Shown: positions 46,100 through 53,346 of the stretch, piece by piece
Layout: each line of letters starts with the position of its first letter
Position numbering within the stretch: position 1 is the stretch's first letter
DNA from: HK-STAS-PATE-2 sp046350895
Lineage (GTDB): Bacteria > Patescibacteriota > Patescibacteriia > 2-12-FULL-60-25
Reading direction: 5' to 3'
Assembly (NCBI GenBank): GCA_046350895.1
Contig: JAXLZL010000001.1
Location: 124,001-188,000 of the forward strand
DNA length: 64,000 nt
The notes under the pieces: model-generated
What the model saw: only the letters and a program-made list of their open reading frames with translations
Told to the model about the DNA's origin: nothing
Database searches by the model: none
Made by a program: the position numbers and the translations under genes

Positions 46100-46632
46100 T
46101 TAGTCCAAATCCATCACGTCGCCACCGCCAGAACGGCCGAGAATCGCCAAAAAGACGAGCGGAGCCAAAAGCCAAAACGAACGCCCTACCTCGTCGGTAA
46201 AGGTTTGGAGGGTCACGAAAGAAAGCGACTTCAGCATGTCGGGCGGGATCAAATACAAGGCGATGCTTAAAAACAAACCGATTTGCATGGTGCTAAATAA
46301 CAACGTCTCCCACCAAGCGCCACGACTATTGGCCAAGACCTAAGCAATGCACTACGCCATAAAATCAAAAAGACGATGGCAAAGACGCCAAAGAACCAAA
46401 ACAAGGTGAGCCATAGGCTTTTGCTGACTCCGAGCGCGAGGTTGATGCGGCCGAGGATGGGCGCATTCGTCACCACGGCCAATGACACATAGGTTGCCAG
46501 CAACACCGTGACGGCACGGTCGCGTCCAACCACAAAACCATACACAATGCCCGACAATAAAAGACCGCCGAGCAAAACCATCTCCCAGGTAATTTCAAAA
46601 CCACTGATCACGATCGCCACGGTTGTCGTCAT
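46100..46632 (-). CDS. Multi-pass membrane protein, unknown, frameshifted
   Basis: The first part (46632 to about 46335) reads 'ITWEMVLLGGLLLSGIVYGF', 'VTVLLATYVSLAVVTNAPIL', 'LWLTLFWFFGVFAIVFLILW'; the second part continues in another frame with 'ETLLFSTMQIGLFLSIALYL' and 'FWLLAPLVFLAILGRSGGG'. Joined, they give about 177 residues with five membrane helices. One indel near 46335 explains the break, and it lies close to the damaged dnaJ region. I do not recognise the family. It lies between dnaJ and cysS, with an extended -10 6 nt before its ATG. Confidence 0.65.
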
Positions 46633-46638
46633 GGACGC

Positions 46639-46647
46639 ATGATACCA
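46639..46647 (-). promoter_or_regulatory. Extended -10 promoter of the membrane protein/cysS unit
   Basis: TGGTATCAT (TGn plus 5/6) lies 6 nt before the ATG, the same arrangement as at 43871. It abuts the dnaJ terminator. Confidence 0.55.
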
Positions 46648-46670
46648 AAACCCTCCCCGATCAGGGAGGG
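46647..46670 (-). terminator. Terminator of the heat-shock operon
   Basis: A 7-bp GC-rich stem CCCTCCC / GGGAGGG (46651-46657, 46664-46670) with a 6-nt loop, then TTTT on the minus strand, 7 nt after the dnaJ stop. Confidence 0.82.
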
Positions 46671-46677
46671 CTTCTTC

Positions 46678-47749
46678 TTACAATCCTTTCTCTCTCAATT
46701 GCTCAAGTAATTGCTTTTGCTCTTTTGTGAGCTTGTCTGGGATATCAGCCTCGATGCGCACAACATGGTCACCGCGGCGGCCAGAGCGGCCCGGTACGCC
46801 TTTACCCTGCAAGACCAATTCTTCACCCGAACCCGTGCCGGAGCTGAGCGTATGCGTTTCAGCGCCGTCTACCGTCTCTACTTGGATTTTGCCGCCAAGC
46901 GCGAGCGTTGAAATCGGCACGTACATGGTCGAGAAAATCGTTTGACCTTCGCGTTGAAAGTGAGGGTCTTGTTTGACGCGGATGCGGAGGAATAAATCCC
47001 CAGCTTGCCCACCATGATCTGGGACTTCGCCTTCGCCCTGCACCTGCAGCACCGCGCCATTCTCAACACCTGCAGGGATACCGAAACCGTCACACTGACA
47101 TTACGCTTCTCGGCACCATAACCTTTGCAGTGCTTGCAAGGCGTTTTGGTTTTTTGCCTTTGCCGTGACAGGTATTACAGGTCACCACGGTTTGCATGGT
47201 GCCAAACATGGTACGCGCCGCCTGGCGCACGCGGCCTTCACCCTTACAGTCGGCACAGGTTTCAAAACTCGTGCCAGGCTCGGCGCCGTCGCCCTTACAG
47301 ACCGTACACAAGCTCGTGCGGTAAAGGTTGATGGTTTTGGTGACGCCAAAAATCGATTCTTTAAACGTCAGGTCAACTTCGGTTTCAATGTCGCGACCGC
47401 GGTTGCGCTTTGAACCGCCACCAAAACCGAACATCTCACCTAAAACATCGAGATCACCAAATTGGTTTGGATCAAAACCGGCACCGCCAAATCAAAGCCG
47501 CCGAATCCACCCCAAACCCGCCCGCTCCCCCACCGCCATTTTCAAAGGCAGCTGAACCGAATTGGTCATAGGTCGAGCGCTTCTTTTTGTCTGAGAGGAT
47601 TTGGTAGGCCTCGTTAATATCTTTAAATTTCGAAGCATCACCGCCTTTGTCGGGGTGATGTTCATGCGCGGCGCGACGAAACGCTTTTTGATTTCGTCCT
47701 CACTCGCGCTCTTCGAAACGCCTAAGATGGCGTAGTAATCTTTGGCCAT
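46678..47749 (-). CDS. dnaJ: DnaJ chaperone, frameshifted
   Basis: The J domain starts 'MAKDYYAILGVSKSASEDEI', then breaks near 47680 (an 'HPDKGGDA' reading survives in another frame). The Gly/Phe region is broken near 47490-47520. The zinc repeats are 'CTVCKGDGAEPG', 'CADCKGEGRV', 'CNTCHGKGKK', and, after an indel near 47140, 'PCKHCKGYG'; another indel lies near 47085. The substrate domain 'VLQVQGEGEVPDHGGQAGDL' to the C-terminus is intact. All domains of a normal ~360-residue DnaJ are present, so at least four single-base errors are more plausible than decay in this essential operon. Confidence 0.85.
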
Positions 47750-47751
47750 GA

Positions 47752-49638
47752 TTATTCAGCCTTTGGTTCTTCTGGAGCTGGGTTCTCACCTTCTGCTGGA
47801 GGAACTTCGGTTTCTGGACGCGTCTGGTAGAGAGCAGCGCCAACTTTTTGTGCTTCGGTAGCGAGTTCATCGGCAGCTTTTTTGATGGCTTCGATATCGT
47901 CGCTGTCTTTGAGCGCTTTGAGGGCAGCCATTTTTTCTTCGACGACTTTTTTGTCTTCTTCTTTGGCTTTGTCACCGACGTCTTTCAACATCTTCTCGGT
48001 CGTATAGATCATGGTTTCGGCCATGTTCTTGGTTTCGACAGCTTCGCGGCGCTTTTTATCGTCGGCAGCGTGAGCTTCAGCATCTTTTTTCATGCGTTCA
48101 ACTTCGTCTTTGTCGAGGTTGGTTGAAGCAGTGATAGTGATAGCCTGTTCTTTATTGGTACCTTTGTCTTTGGCCTTTACGTTCAAAATACCGTTGGCAT
48201 CAATATCGAAGGTCACCTCAATCTGAGGCACGCCACGGGGTGCCGGAGGGATATCAGAGAGCGTGAAGCGGCCGAGGGATTTGTTATCGGCTGCCATATC
48301 GCGCTCACCCTGAAGCACATGGATCTCTACCGAAGGCTGGCTGTCAGCCGCCGTCGAGAAGACCTGCGATTTTGAGGTTGGGATGGTCGTATTGCGTTCA
48401 ATAACCTTGGTCATCACGCCGCCCATGGTTTCAATACCAAGCGAGAGAGGTGCGACGTCGAGCAAGAGCACTTCGCCCTTGATGTCGCCCTGCATATTGC
48501 CGGCCTGAATAGCGGCGCCAACGGCAACCACTTCGTCAGGGTTTACCGTTGCGTTTGGTTTTTTGCCAAAGAATTTCTCTACCGTCTGCTGTACGAGCGG
48601 CATGCGGGTCATACCACCAACGAGAATAACTTCGTTGATATCAGAGGCCGAGAGACCGGCGTCTGAAAGCGCCTTCTTGCATGGTTCGAGAGACTTATCG
48701 ACAAGATCACCGACGATTTGCTCAAGCCTTGAACGCGAGAGCTTCACCATCAAGTGCTTTGGCACGCCATTGTCGCTCGTAATGAACGGCTGGTTGATTT
48801 CAGTCTCCATCGCGCTTGAAAGCTCGATTTTTGCTTTTTCAGCGGCATCTTTAATGCGCTGCAAAGCGAGATTGTCTTTGCCGAGGTCGATACCTTCAGA
48901 TTTCTTAAATTCATCCACGATCCATTCGATGATGCGCTGGTCAAAGTCATCACCGCCAAGGTGGGTATCACCATTGGTTGCGCGTACTTCAATCGTATTC
49001 TGCTCGGTAGCAGCGTCATAAGCGACTTCAAGAACCGAGACATCAAAGGTACCGCCGCCAAGATCGTAGACAACGATCTTTTCATCTTTCTTGCGGTCAA
49101 AGCCATAAGCGAGGGCGGCTGCCGTTGGCTCATTGATAATGCGGCGCACGTTCAAACCGGCGATTTCACCGGCGATCTTGGTTGCTTGGCGCTGTGAATC
49201 ATCAAAATAGGCAGGCACGGTGATAACGGCTTCGGTGATCTTTTCACCAATGCGGGCTTCAGCATCCGCCTTGAGCTTCTGTAAAACCATGGCCGAGATT
49301 TCTTCTGGCGCATAGTCTTTGCCACCCATCGAGATACGAGGCGCATCGTCTTTTTTGCTGACTTTGAACGGGAACCACTTCAAATCACGCTGCACGGCAG
49401 CGTCATCATAGCGGCGGCCAATCAAGCGCTTGGCCGAGAAAATGGTGTTTTCTGGGTTTACGACACCTTGGCGTTTTGCCACCTGGCCAACGAGGCGTTC
49501 ACCGCCCTTGGTGACAGCGACAACTGATGGCGTGGTACGGGCACCTTCGCTGTTTTCAAGCACTTTTGGCTGACCACCTTCAATGACCACCATACAGGAG
49601 TTGGTGGTACCGAGATCGATTCCGAGAATTTTGGACAT
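47752..49638 (-). CDS. dnaK: Hsp70 chaperone
   Basis: The 628-residue ATPase has 'LGIDLGTTNSCMVVIEGGQP', 'VITVPAYFDDSQRQATK', 'YDLGGGTFDVSVLEV' and 'EVILVGGMTRMPLVQQ' in the nucleotide domain, 'LLDVAPLSLGIETMGGVMTK' at the linker and substrate domain, and a Pro/Glu-rich C-terminal tail. It works with DnaJ and GrpE, both in this operon. It lies 2 nt upstream of dnaJ. Confidence 0.97.
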   Translation of the reverse strand: MSKILGIDLGTTNSCMVVIEGGQPKVLENSEGARTTPSVVAVTKGGERLVGQVAKRQGVVNPENTIFSAKRLIGRRYDDAAVQRDLKWFPFKVSKKDDAPRISMGGKDYAPEEISAMVLQKLKADAEARIGEKITEAVITVPAYFDDSQRQATKIAGEIAGLNVRRIINEPTAAALAYGFDRKKDEKIVVYDLGGGTFDVSVLEVAYDAATEQNTIEVRATNGDTHLGGDDFDQRIIEWIVDEFKKSEGIDLGKDNLALQRIKDAAEKAKIELSSAMETEINQPFITSDNGVPKHLMVKLSRSRLEQIVGDLVDKSLEPCKKALSDAGLSASDINEVILVGGMTRMPLVQQTVEKFFGKKPNATVNPDEVVAVGAAIQAGNMQGDIKGEVLLLDVAPLSLGIETMGGVMTKVIERNTTIPTSKSQVFSTAADSQPSVEIHVLQGERDMAADNKSLGRFTLSDIPPAPRGVPQIEVTFDIDANGILNVKAKDKGTNKEQAITITASTNLDKDEVERMKKDAEAHAADDKKRREAVETKNMAETMIYTTEKMLKDVGDKAKEEDKKVVEEKMAALKALKDSDDIEAIKKAADELATEAQKVGAALYQTRPETEVPPAEGENPAPEEPKAE

Positions 49639-49658
49639 AGGATTCTGTGGGGTAAAAC

Positions 49659-50087
49659 TTAATTTTTCTTCACGTCAATTTTAATGGTTTTGGTTGCTTG
49701 TTCGAGTTTTGGGATACTGACCTTGAGCACGCCGTTTTCAAAACTCGCTTCGGCGGTTTCGTGGTTGGCCTGGGCCGGCAAGGCGATTTGGCGAAAGACC
49801 ACGCCTTGGCGAACTTCTTTGCGGTAATAATTTTTATCTTCAACTTCGGTTTTGCGTTCGGTCGCGCCTTTGATGGTGAGAATGCCGTTTTCAACCGTCA
49901 CTTCGATTTTGCCCGGGTCTACGCCTGGCACCGGCGTTTCGACCACGATAGATTTATCCGTCTCATACATATCAACCGGTGGCACGATCCCAACACCTTG
50001 GGCGGTTTGCAAAGCGCGCATTTCATCGAGTGCCTTGTCCATGCCTTCGAACGGTTCAAAAAATGGTGACCATTTGATGAGTGACAT
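49659..50087 (-). CDS. Small heat shock protein Hsp20
   Basis: The 142-residue protein is one alpha-crystallin domain: 'PPVDMYETDKSIVVETPVPG', 'IEVTVENGILTIKGATERK', then 'YYRKEVRQGVVFRQIALP' and 'ASFENGVLKVSIPKLE'. The last matches the GVLxxxxPK consensus. It holds unfolding proteins for DnaK. Its place between grpE and dnaK in a CIRCE operon is less usual than the core hrcA-grpE-dnaK-dnaJ order. Confidence 0.94.
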   Translation of the reverse strand: MSLIKWSPFFEPFEGMDKALDEMRALQTAQGVGIVPPVDMYETDKSIVVETPVPGVDPGKIEVTVENGILTIKGATERKTEVEDKNYYRKEVRQGVVFRQIALPAQANHETAEASFENGVLKVSIPKLEQATKTIKIDVKKN

Positions 50088-50089
50088 AG

Positions 50090-50626
50090 TTATTCAGCGA
50101 TAATGACTTTGGCGGGACGAAGAACTTTGCCGTTCAACATCCAACCCTCTTGAGTAATGCGGATAATCTCGCCCGAGGTTTTACCTTCAGCGGATTCGGT
50201 ACCAACGGCTTCATGAAGCTGCGGATCAAAAGCCTTGTCAGCAGGGATGAGCTTAAGGCCCGTCGTCTGCATGACATGTTCCCAATTGCTCCACACCGCT
50301 TTGACACCGATCAACCAATTGTCCCATTGCTTGCGCTGGTCATCGGTCAGACCTTCGGTTGAAGGCTGGTATTTGAGGACCATGGCGTATTGATCAATGG
50401 CCGGCAAAAGCTCTTCAAGTAAACGCTCATTCGCGTATTTGACGAACTCGGCTTTTTGCTGGTCGGTCTCGCGTTTTAAGTTTTGGTAATCCGCCTGGGC
50501 ACGCTTCCAGCCGGCGAGATACTCTTCTTCTTTTGTCATCTCGACCCCTGTCTCGAGCGGAGTCGAGAGAGACGGCGCAGGAGGATTGGAGAGGTCGGCT
50601 TGTTGTTCGTTATTTTGTTCTTCCAT
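50090..50626 (-). CDS. grpE: GrpE nucleotide exchange factor
   Basis: The 178-residue protein has a disordered N-terminus, the long dimer helix ('EYLAGWKRAQADYQNLKRET', 'FVKYANERLLEELLPAIDQY') and the beta domain 'DPQLHEAVGTESAEGKTSGE' with 'GWMLNGKVLRPAKVIIAE'. It releases ADP from DnaK. A REP-like palindrome (50534-50573) is read in frame in the N-terminal tail, encoding 'SLSTPLETGVEM'. Confidence 0.95.
   Translation of the reverse strand: MEEQNNEQQADLSNPPAPSLSTPLETGVEMTKEEEYLAGWKRAQADYQNLKRETDQQKAEFVKYANERLLEELLPAIDQYAMVLKYQPSTEGLTDDQRKQWDNWLIGVKAVWSNWEHVMQTTGLKLIPADKAFDPQLHEAVGTESAEGKTSGEIIRITQEGWMLNGKVLRPAKVIIAE
50534..50573. repeat. REP-like palindrome within grpE
   Basis: TGTCATCTCGACCCC at one end and the self-complementary GACCCCTGTCTCGAG / CGGAGTCGAGAGAGAC series. 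It shares ACCCCTGTCTC (minus strand GAGACAGGGGT) with the palindrome next to rpmE. Confidence 0.4.
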
Positions 50627-50635
50627 AGTTTGTTT

Positions 50636-51307
50636 TTAGGATAAAGCTTCAATGGCAGCGATGAGATGTGAGAGCGCGTCTTGGTAGTCCATGCGGATTG
50701 GACCGAGAATACCGATCAAACCTTGTGGGCTACTCGCGACAATCACACTCGAGGCCGGACCAAACGGACAGTCTTTGCCGATAAACCATTGCGGTTGAGC
50801 AAAAGACGTGCGTCGCAGTGAGCCGAGGGTCTGATCAAGATGATCAAGCAACTCGGTCATCGAGACCACGCGTTGCCAGTGGCGAAATTCAGGCTGTGAA
50901 AAAAGCTGAGAGAGGCCGGTGTAATAGGTGTCTGCTTCGTGCAGGGCGACGATAGCCGCAAGCCCCAAGCTATCAGCCACTTCGCGGGCGACGAGCTTGA
51001 TTTTGCGATCGCCTTCGAGTGCGGCTGCCTGCATCAAACGGTCGCGGGTTTTTTTACTGGCTGACTTAGGGGTAATAAAGTTTTCGACATAGAGCCTAAA
51101 GCCTTCTTCGGTAGGGATGCGTCCGCCGGAGGTATGGGGCTGCTGCAGCAAACCCGCCTCGTCGAGGGCGGCAAACCAATTGCGTACCGTCGCAGGACTC
51201 ACCTCTAACCCATGACGTTCAACAAGCGCCTGAGACCCGACGGGTTCGGCGCTGGCAATATATTCTTCGGTCACGAGCTTAAGGAGCTGCAGGAGCTTGG
51301 CGTCCAT
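50636..51307 (-). CDS. hrcA: Heat-inducible repressor HrcA (short form)
   Basis: The 223-residue protein has an N-terminal winged helix: 'LLQLLKLVTEEYIASAEPVG', 'LEVSPATVRNWFAALDEAGL', 'QQPHTSGGRIPTEEGFRLYV', and a reduced C-terminal domain ending 'LIGILGPIRMDYQDALSHL', the family signature. Typical HrcA is about 340 residues, so the inserted dimerisation domain seems to be missing. The start ATG is set by the promoter: transcription begins near 51340, so an in-frame start at 51397 is excluded. It represses its own operon through CIRCE. Confidence 0.92.
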   Translation of the reverse strand: MDAKLLQLLKLVTEEYIASAEPVGSQALVERHGLEVSPATVRNWFAALDEAGLLQQPHTSGGRIPTEEGFRLYVENFITPKSASKKTRDRLMQAAALEGDRKIKLVAREVADSLGLAAIVALHEADTYYTGLSQLFSQPEFRHWQRVVSMTELLDHLDQTLGSLRRTSFAQPQWFIGKDCPFGPASSVIVASSPQGLIGILGPIRMDYQDALSHLIAAIEALS

Positions 51308-51315
51308 GTATTGAA

Positions 51316-51342
51316 GTAGCACTCTCAAGTGCTGAGTGCTAA
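51316..51342 (-). promoter_or_regulatory. CIRCE operator (HrcA binding site)
   Basis: GTAGCACTC-N9-GAGTGCTAA, one mismatch from the consensus TTAGCACTC-N9-GAGTGCTAA. It covers the predicted start of transcription and ends 9 nt before the hrcA ATG. Confidence 0.95.
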
Positions 51343-51346
51343 TGCA

Positions 51347-51375
51347 ACTATAAGACCTCTGGCTCATGCGGTCAA
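51347..51375 (-). promoter_or_regulatory. Promoter of hrcA-grpE-hsp20-dnaK-dnaJ
   Basis: TTGACC (51370-51375), 17-nt spacer, TATAGT (51347-51352), placed directly upstream of CIRCE. Confidence 0.85.
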
Positions 51376-51460
51376 GAATCCGCCCTTCGCGATCCATGTT
51401 ACTTGATTATATGCCAGTTCTGTGTTGACCTAGGGTCGTCTCGTACCCAGGGGTTCGGTC

Positions 51461-52174
51461 ATGCAAAACGAAGAGATGCAGTATCTCGAAGCAAGCCAAT
51501 TCGTCCGATTGGCCGTTCTCCAAGCCTTGGACAAAACCAGACTTGAGGACGATTTCAAAATCGTGACCCATATGGACATTGTCGGCACGCAAGAAGGTGA
51601 CGACATTCGCAATCGAAGAGTGACGACTTTTCGACCGCTCTATTGTTTTAGCGAGACATGGTCTCGAAATCTCCTGTGTCAGAGAGTGGATGGCCTGTGC
51701 CCTACATTCGATGACGATCTCTATATCTTCCCATTCAAGGGGATTGATTACCGTGAAGATATCGAGAAGCTGAATAAGCAACTCGACGGCGCACCGATGT
51801 CTTTGCGTCATTACGGAGAACAAGGCTTCTTCGTAATCGGTGAAACTCCGCCACCACCACCGTATACCCGCGAGCGTTCCGTCCTGCATAGAATGCCGAT
51901 CGTGGTCACACGCGTTGGCTCCGCGCGAGGCGGAAGCTATATCAATCTGGATCCGCCGCTCCTTCAACGATGGCAATCGCTCAAAGTCATCTCACGAACC
52001 GAGAGACTTCAAACCATTGTGAACGCCGCCATGAAACCCCATGGCTGTGGTGACAGCGATATCAGAACCTACAATAGCGACTTCGCGATCGCCTTCGGCC
52101 GATTGCTCGTAGAAGACATCCAGCTCTATCTCAAAGAGCTGGATGGGAAAATTTCAGGCAAAGTAGCAGCCTAA
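51461..52174 (+). CDS. Unrecognised 237-residue protein
   Basis: I do not recognise this protein. It is soluble, without signal peptide, and looks mixed alpha/beta: 'YLEASQFVRLAVLQALDKTR', a Cys-containing middle ('LYCFSETWSRNLLCQRVDG'), a Pro-rich loop (TPPPPPYTRE) and a helical end 'FGRLLVEDIQLYLKELDGKI'. The ATG at 51461 has AGGGG 7 nt upstream; an ATG at 51476 is an alternative. It is divergent from hrcA and followed by its own terminator, so it is a monocistronic plus-strand gene, comparable to the orphan operon at 27.9 kb. Confidence 0.65.
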   Translation: MQNEEMQYLEASQFVRLAVLQALDKTRLEDDFKIVTHMDIVGTQEGDDIRNRRVTTFRPLYCFSETWSRNLLCQRVDGLCPTFDDDLYIFPFKGIDYREDIEKLNKQLDGAPMSLRHYGEQGFFVIGETPPPPPYTRERSVLHRMPIVVTRVGSARGGSYINLDPPLLQRWQSLKVISRTERLQTIVNAAMKPHGCGDSDIRTYNSDFAIAFGRLLVEDIQLYLKELDGKISGKVAA

Positions 52175-52180
52175 TACTCG

Positions 52181-52212
52181 AAACCCGCCAAGCGAACTGC
52201 TGGCGGGTTTTC
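52181..52212 (+). terminator. Terminator of the orphan gene
   Basis: A 10-bp stem AAACCCGCCA / TGGCGGGTTT (52181-52190, 52201-52210) followed by TCT. Confidence 0.8.
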
Positions 52213-52260
52213 TGATTGAGGCAGCGAACCCACCGCCCGCATTTGTTTTTTAGATGGGCA

Positions 52261-52363
52261 CCTCCCTTCTTCGAGGGAGGGCTGACTCTGAGCGATCTCC
52301 CTTGAATACAAGGGAGATGCCTAACAATATCTCGGTAGATAGATGCAGGCAGAGGGTTCGCAC
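52261..52363. repeat. Left palindromic repeat of a DUF559 unit
   Basis: Two perfect inverted repeats: CCTCCCT/AGGGAGG (52261-52280) and TCTCCCTTG/CAAGGGAGA (52296-52317). The part 52296-52363, ending GGCAGAGGGTTCGCAC, closely matches 52769-52834 in the same orientation on the other side of the DUF559 gene. Confidence 0.8.
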
Positions 52364-52408
52364 CTGGGTTGACATTGCATTCTGTTTCATGGAACGGGGT
52401 ATCTTGCT

Positions 52409-52810
52409 ATGCAATACAAAATCACTGACCGTCGCCTTAAAGCACGTCGACGTGAATTAAGAAAAAATGCCACTAACGAAGAGCGTGAACTTTGGCACTA
52501 CTTACGTGGACGAAAGTTGGGCGGGTATAAGTTCTTACGTCAATTCAGCATAAACCGTTTTATTATGGACTTCTACTGCGCGCAATATCGTGTTGCTATC
52601 GAAATAGACGGCTCACATCACGCTACCAACCAAGGCGCCGCTTATGACGCAGAACGCACTGCAATCCTTTCTGAATTTGGCGTTACGATCATCCGTTTCA
52701 CCAATGACGACATCAATAAACGTATCGGATACGTCTTAAAAACAATTTCAGAAACACTTATCCTCTGCTCTCCCTCAAAGAAGGGGGATGCCCAACCCTA
52801 TCTCAGTTAA
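52409..52810 (+). CDS. DUF559 (Vsr-like) endonuclease-fold protein
   Basis: The 133-residue protein matches DUF559: 'ARRRELRKNATNEERELWHY', 'LRGRKLGGYKFLRQFSI', 'FIMDFYCAQYRVAIEIDGSH', then 'RTAILSEFGVTIIRFTNDDI'. The D...EID motif is the metal site of the Vsr/restriction-endonuclease fold. Its last ~12 codons ('SPSKKGDAQPYLS') are read from the right-hand palindromic repeat, and a similar repeat lies upstream. This framing suggests that gene and repeats move together. It ends overlapping the converging methyltransferase gene by 4 nt. Confidence 0.88.
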   Translation: MQYKITDRRLKARRRELRKNATNEERELWHYLRGRKLGGYKFLRQFSINRFIMDFYCAQYRVAIEIDGSHHATNQGAAYDAERTAILSEFGVTIIRFTNDDINKRIGYVLKTISETLILCSPSKKGDAQPYLS

Positions 52811-52834
52811 CTAACACGGGCAGAGGGTTCGTAC
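52769..52834. repeat. Right palindromic repeat of a DUF559 unit
   Basis: TCTCCCTC..AGGGGGATGCC at 52769 on, ending GGGCAGAGGGTTCGTAC. It is an imperfect direct copy of 52296-52363. It encodes the C-termini of both the DUF559 gene (plus) and the methyltransferase (minus). Confidence 0.8.
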
Positions 52835-53343
52835 TTCATCGCAATCCCCTTCTGCCCTGTCTTGTTAAATCCGGGCAAATCGAAGGCGAATGAAATAACC
52901 TCAATATCTTTGACCGCTTTTTCTTTCAACATTTTTGAGACATCGTGCATGATCGGGTCGAGTCCAAAAATGAAGACCTTGGTCACACCCGTAAAGTCGG
53001 CAGTGAACAAATTCTTCCAGTACACCTTGGCTTTTGGATATTTGCGCAAACGCCATTTTGTAATCAGAACGAGTACCGGATTCAATTCATAGCCAACGGC
53101 CGTGGCACCGCGTTTGGCGCAGGCAAGCAAGATTTTGCCATCACCCGAGCCCAGGTCGATGATGGTGTCTTTTTCGGTCACGTCCACAAGCGTAAACGCA
53201 TCATCAATATCGCGCTTGCGTACCGGAAAGTACGGCGCCCCAACACCAACGCCCGCCACATAACGCAAGACCAGATAAAAAAACCAAAGCGCAATAATCA
53301 GCTTGAGCCAGGTCCAAAAGTACAGCAGGGCGAGATGGTTCAT
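52807..53343 (-). CDS. Membrane-anchored class I methyltransferase
   Basis: The 178-residue protein starts with a hydrophobic helix ('LIIALWFFYLVLRYVAGVG') and has the SAM-binding motif I 'TIIDLGSGDGKILLACAKRG' with the acidic 'GYELNPVLV' after it. Substrate unknown. The last residues 'YEPSARVS' come from the palindromic repeat, so the original end may have been replaced. It starts 3 nt after the second permease gene, so it belongs to the AbrB/ABC operon. Confidence 0.82.
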   Translation of the reverse strand: MNHLALLYFWTWLKLIIALWFFYLVLRYVAGVGVGAPYFPVRKRDIDDAFTLVDVTEKDTIIDLGSGDGKILLACAKRGATAVGYELNPVLVLITKWRLRKYPKAKVYWKNLFTADFTGVTKVFIFGLDPIMHDVSKMLKEKAVKDIEVISFAFDLPGFNKTGQKGIAMKYEPSARVS

Positions 53344-53346
53344 AGG

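Noticed and set aside
45572..46270. A 232-codon plus-strand frame across the cysS 5' end
   Set aside because: It is the antisense of conserved CysS motifs; composition follows cysS codons, and it has no plausible start signal.
51308..51397. Longer hrcA start at 51397
   Set aside because: The promoter and CIRCE lie inside that extension, so the mRNA would not contain it.
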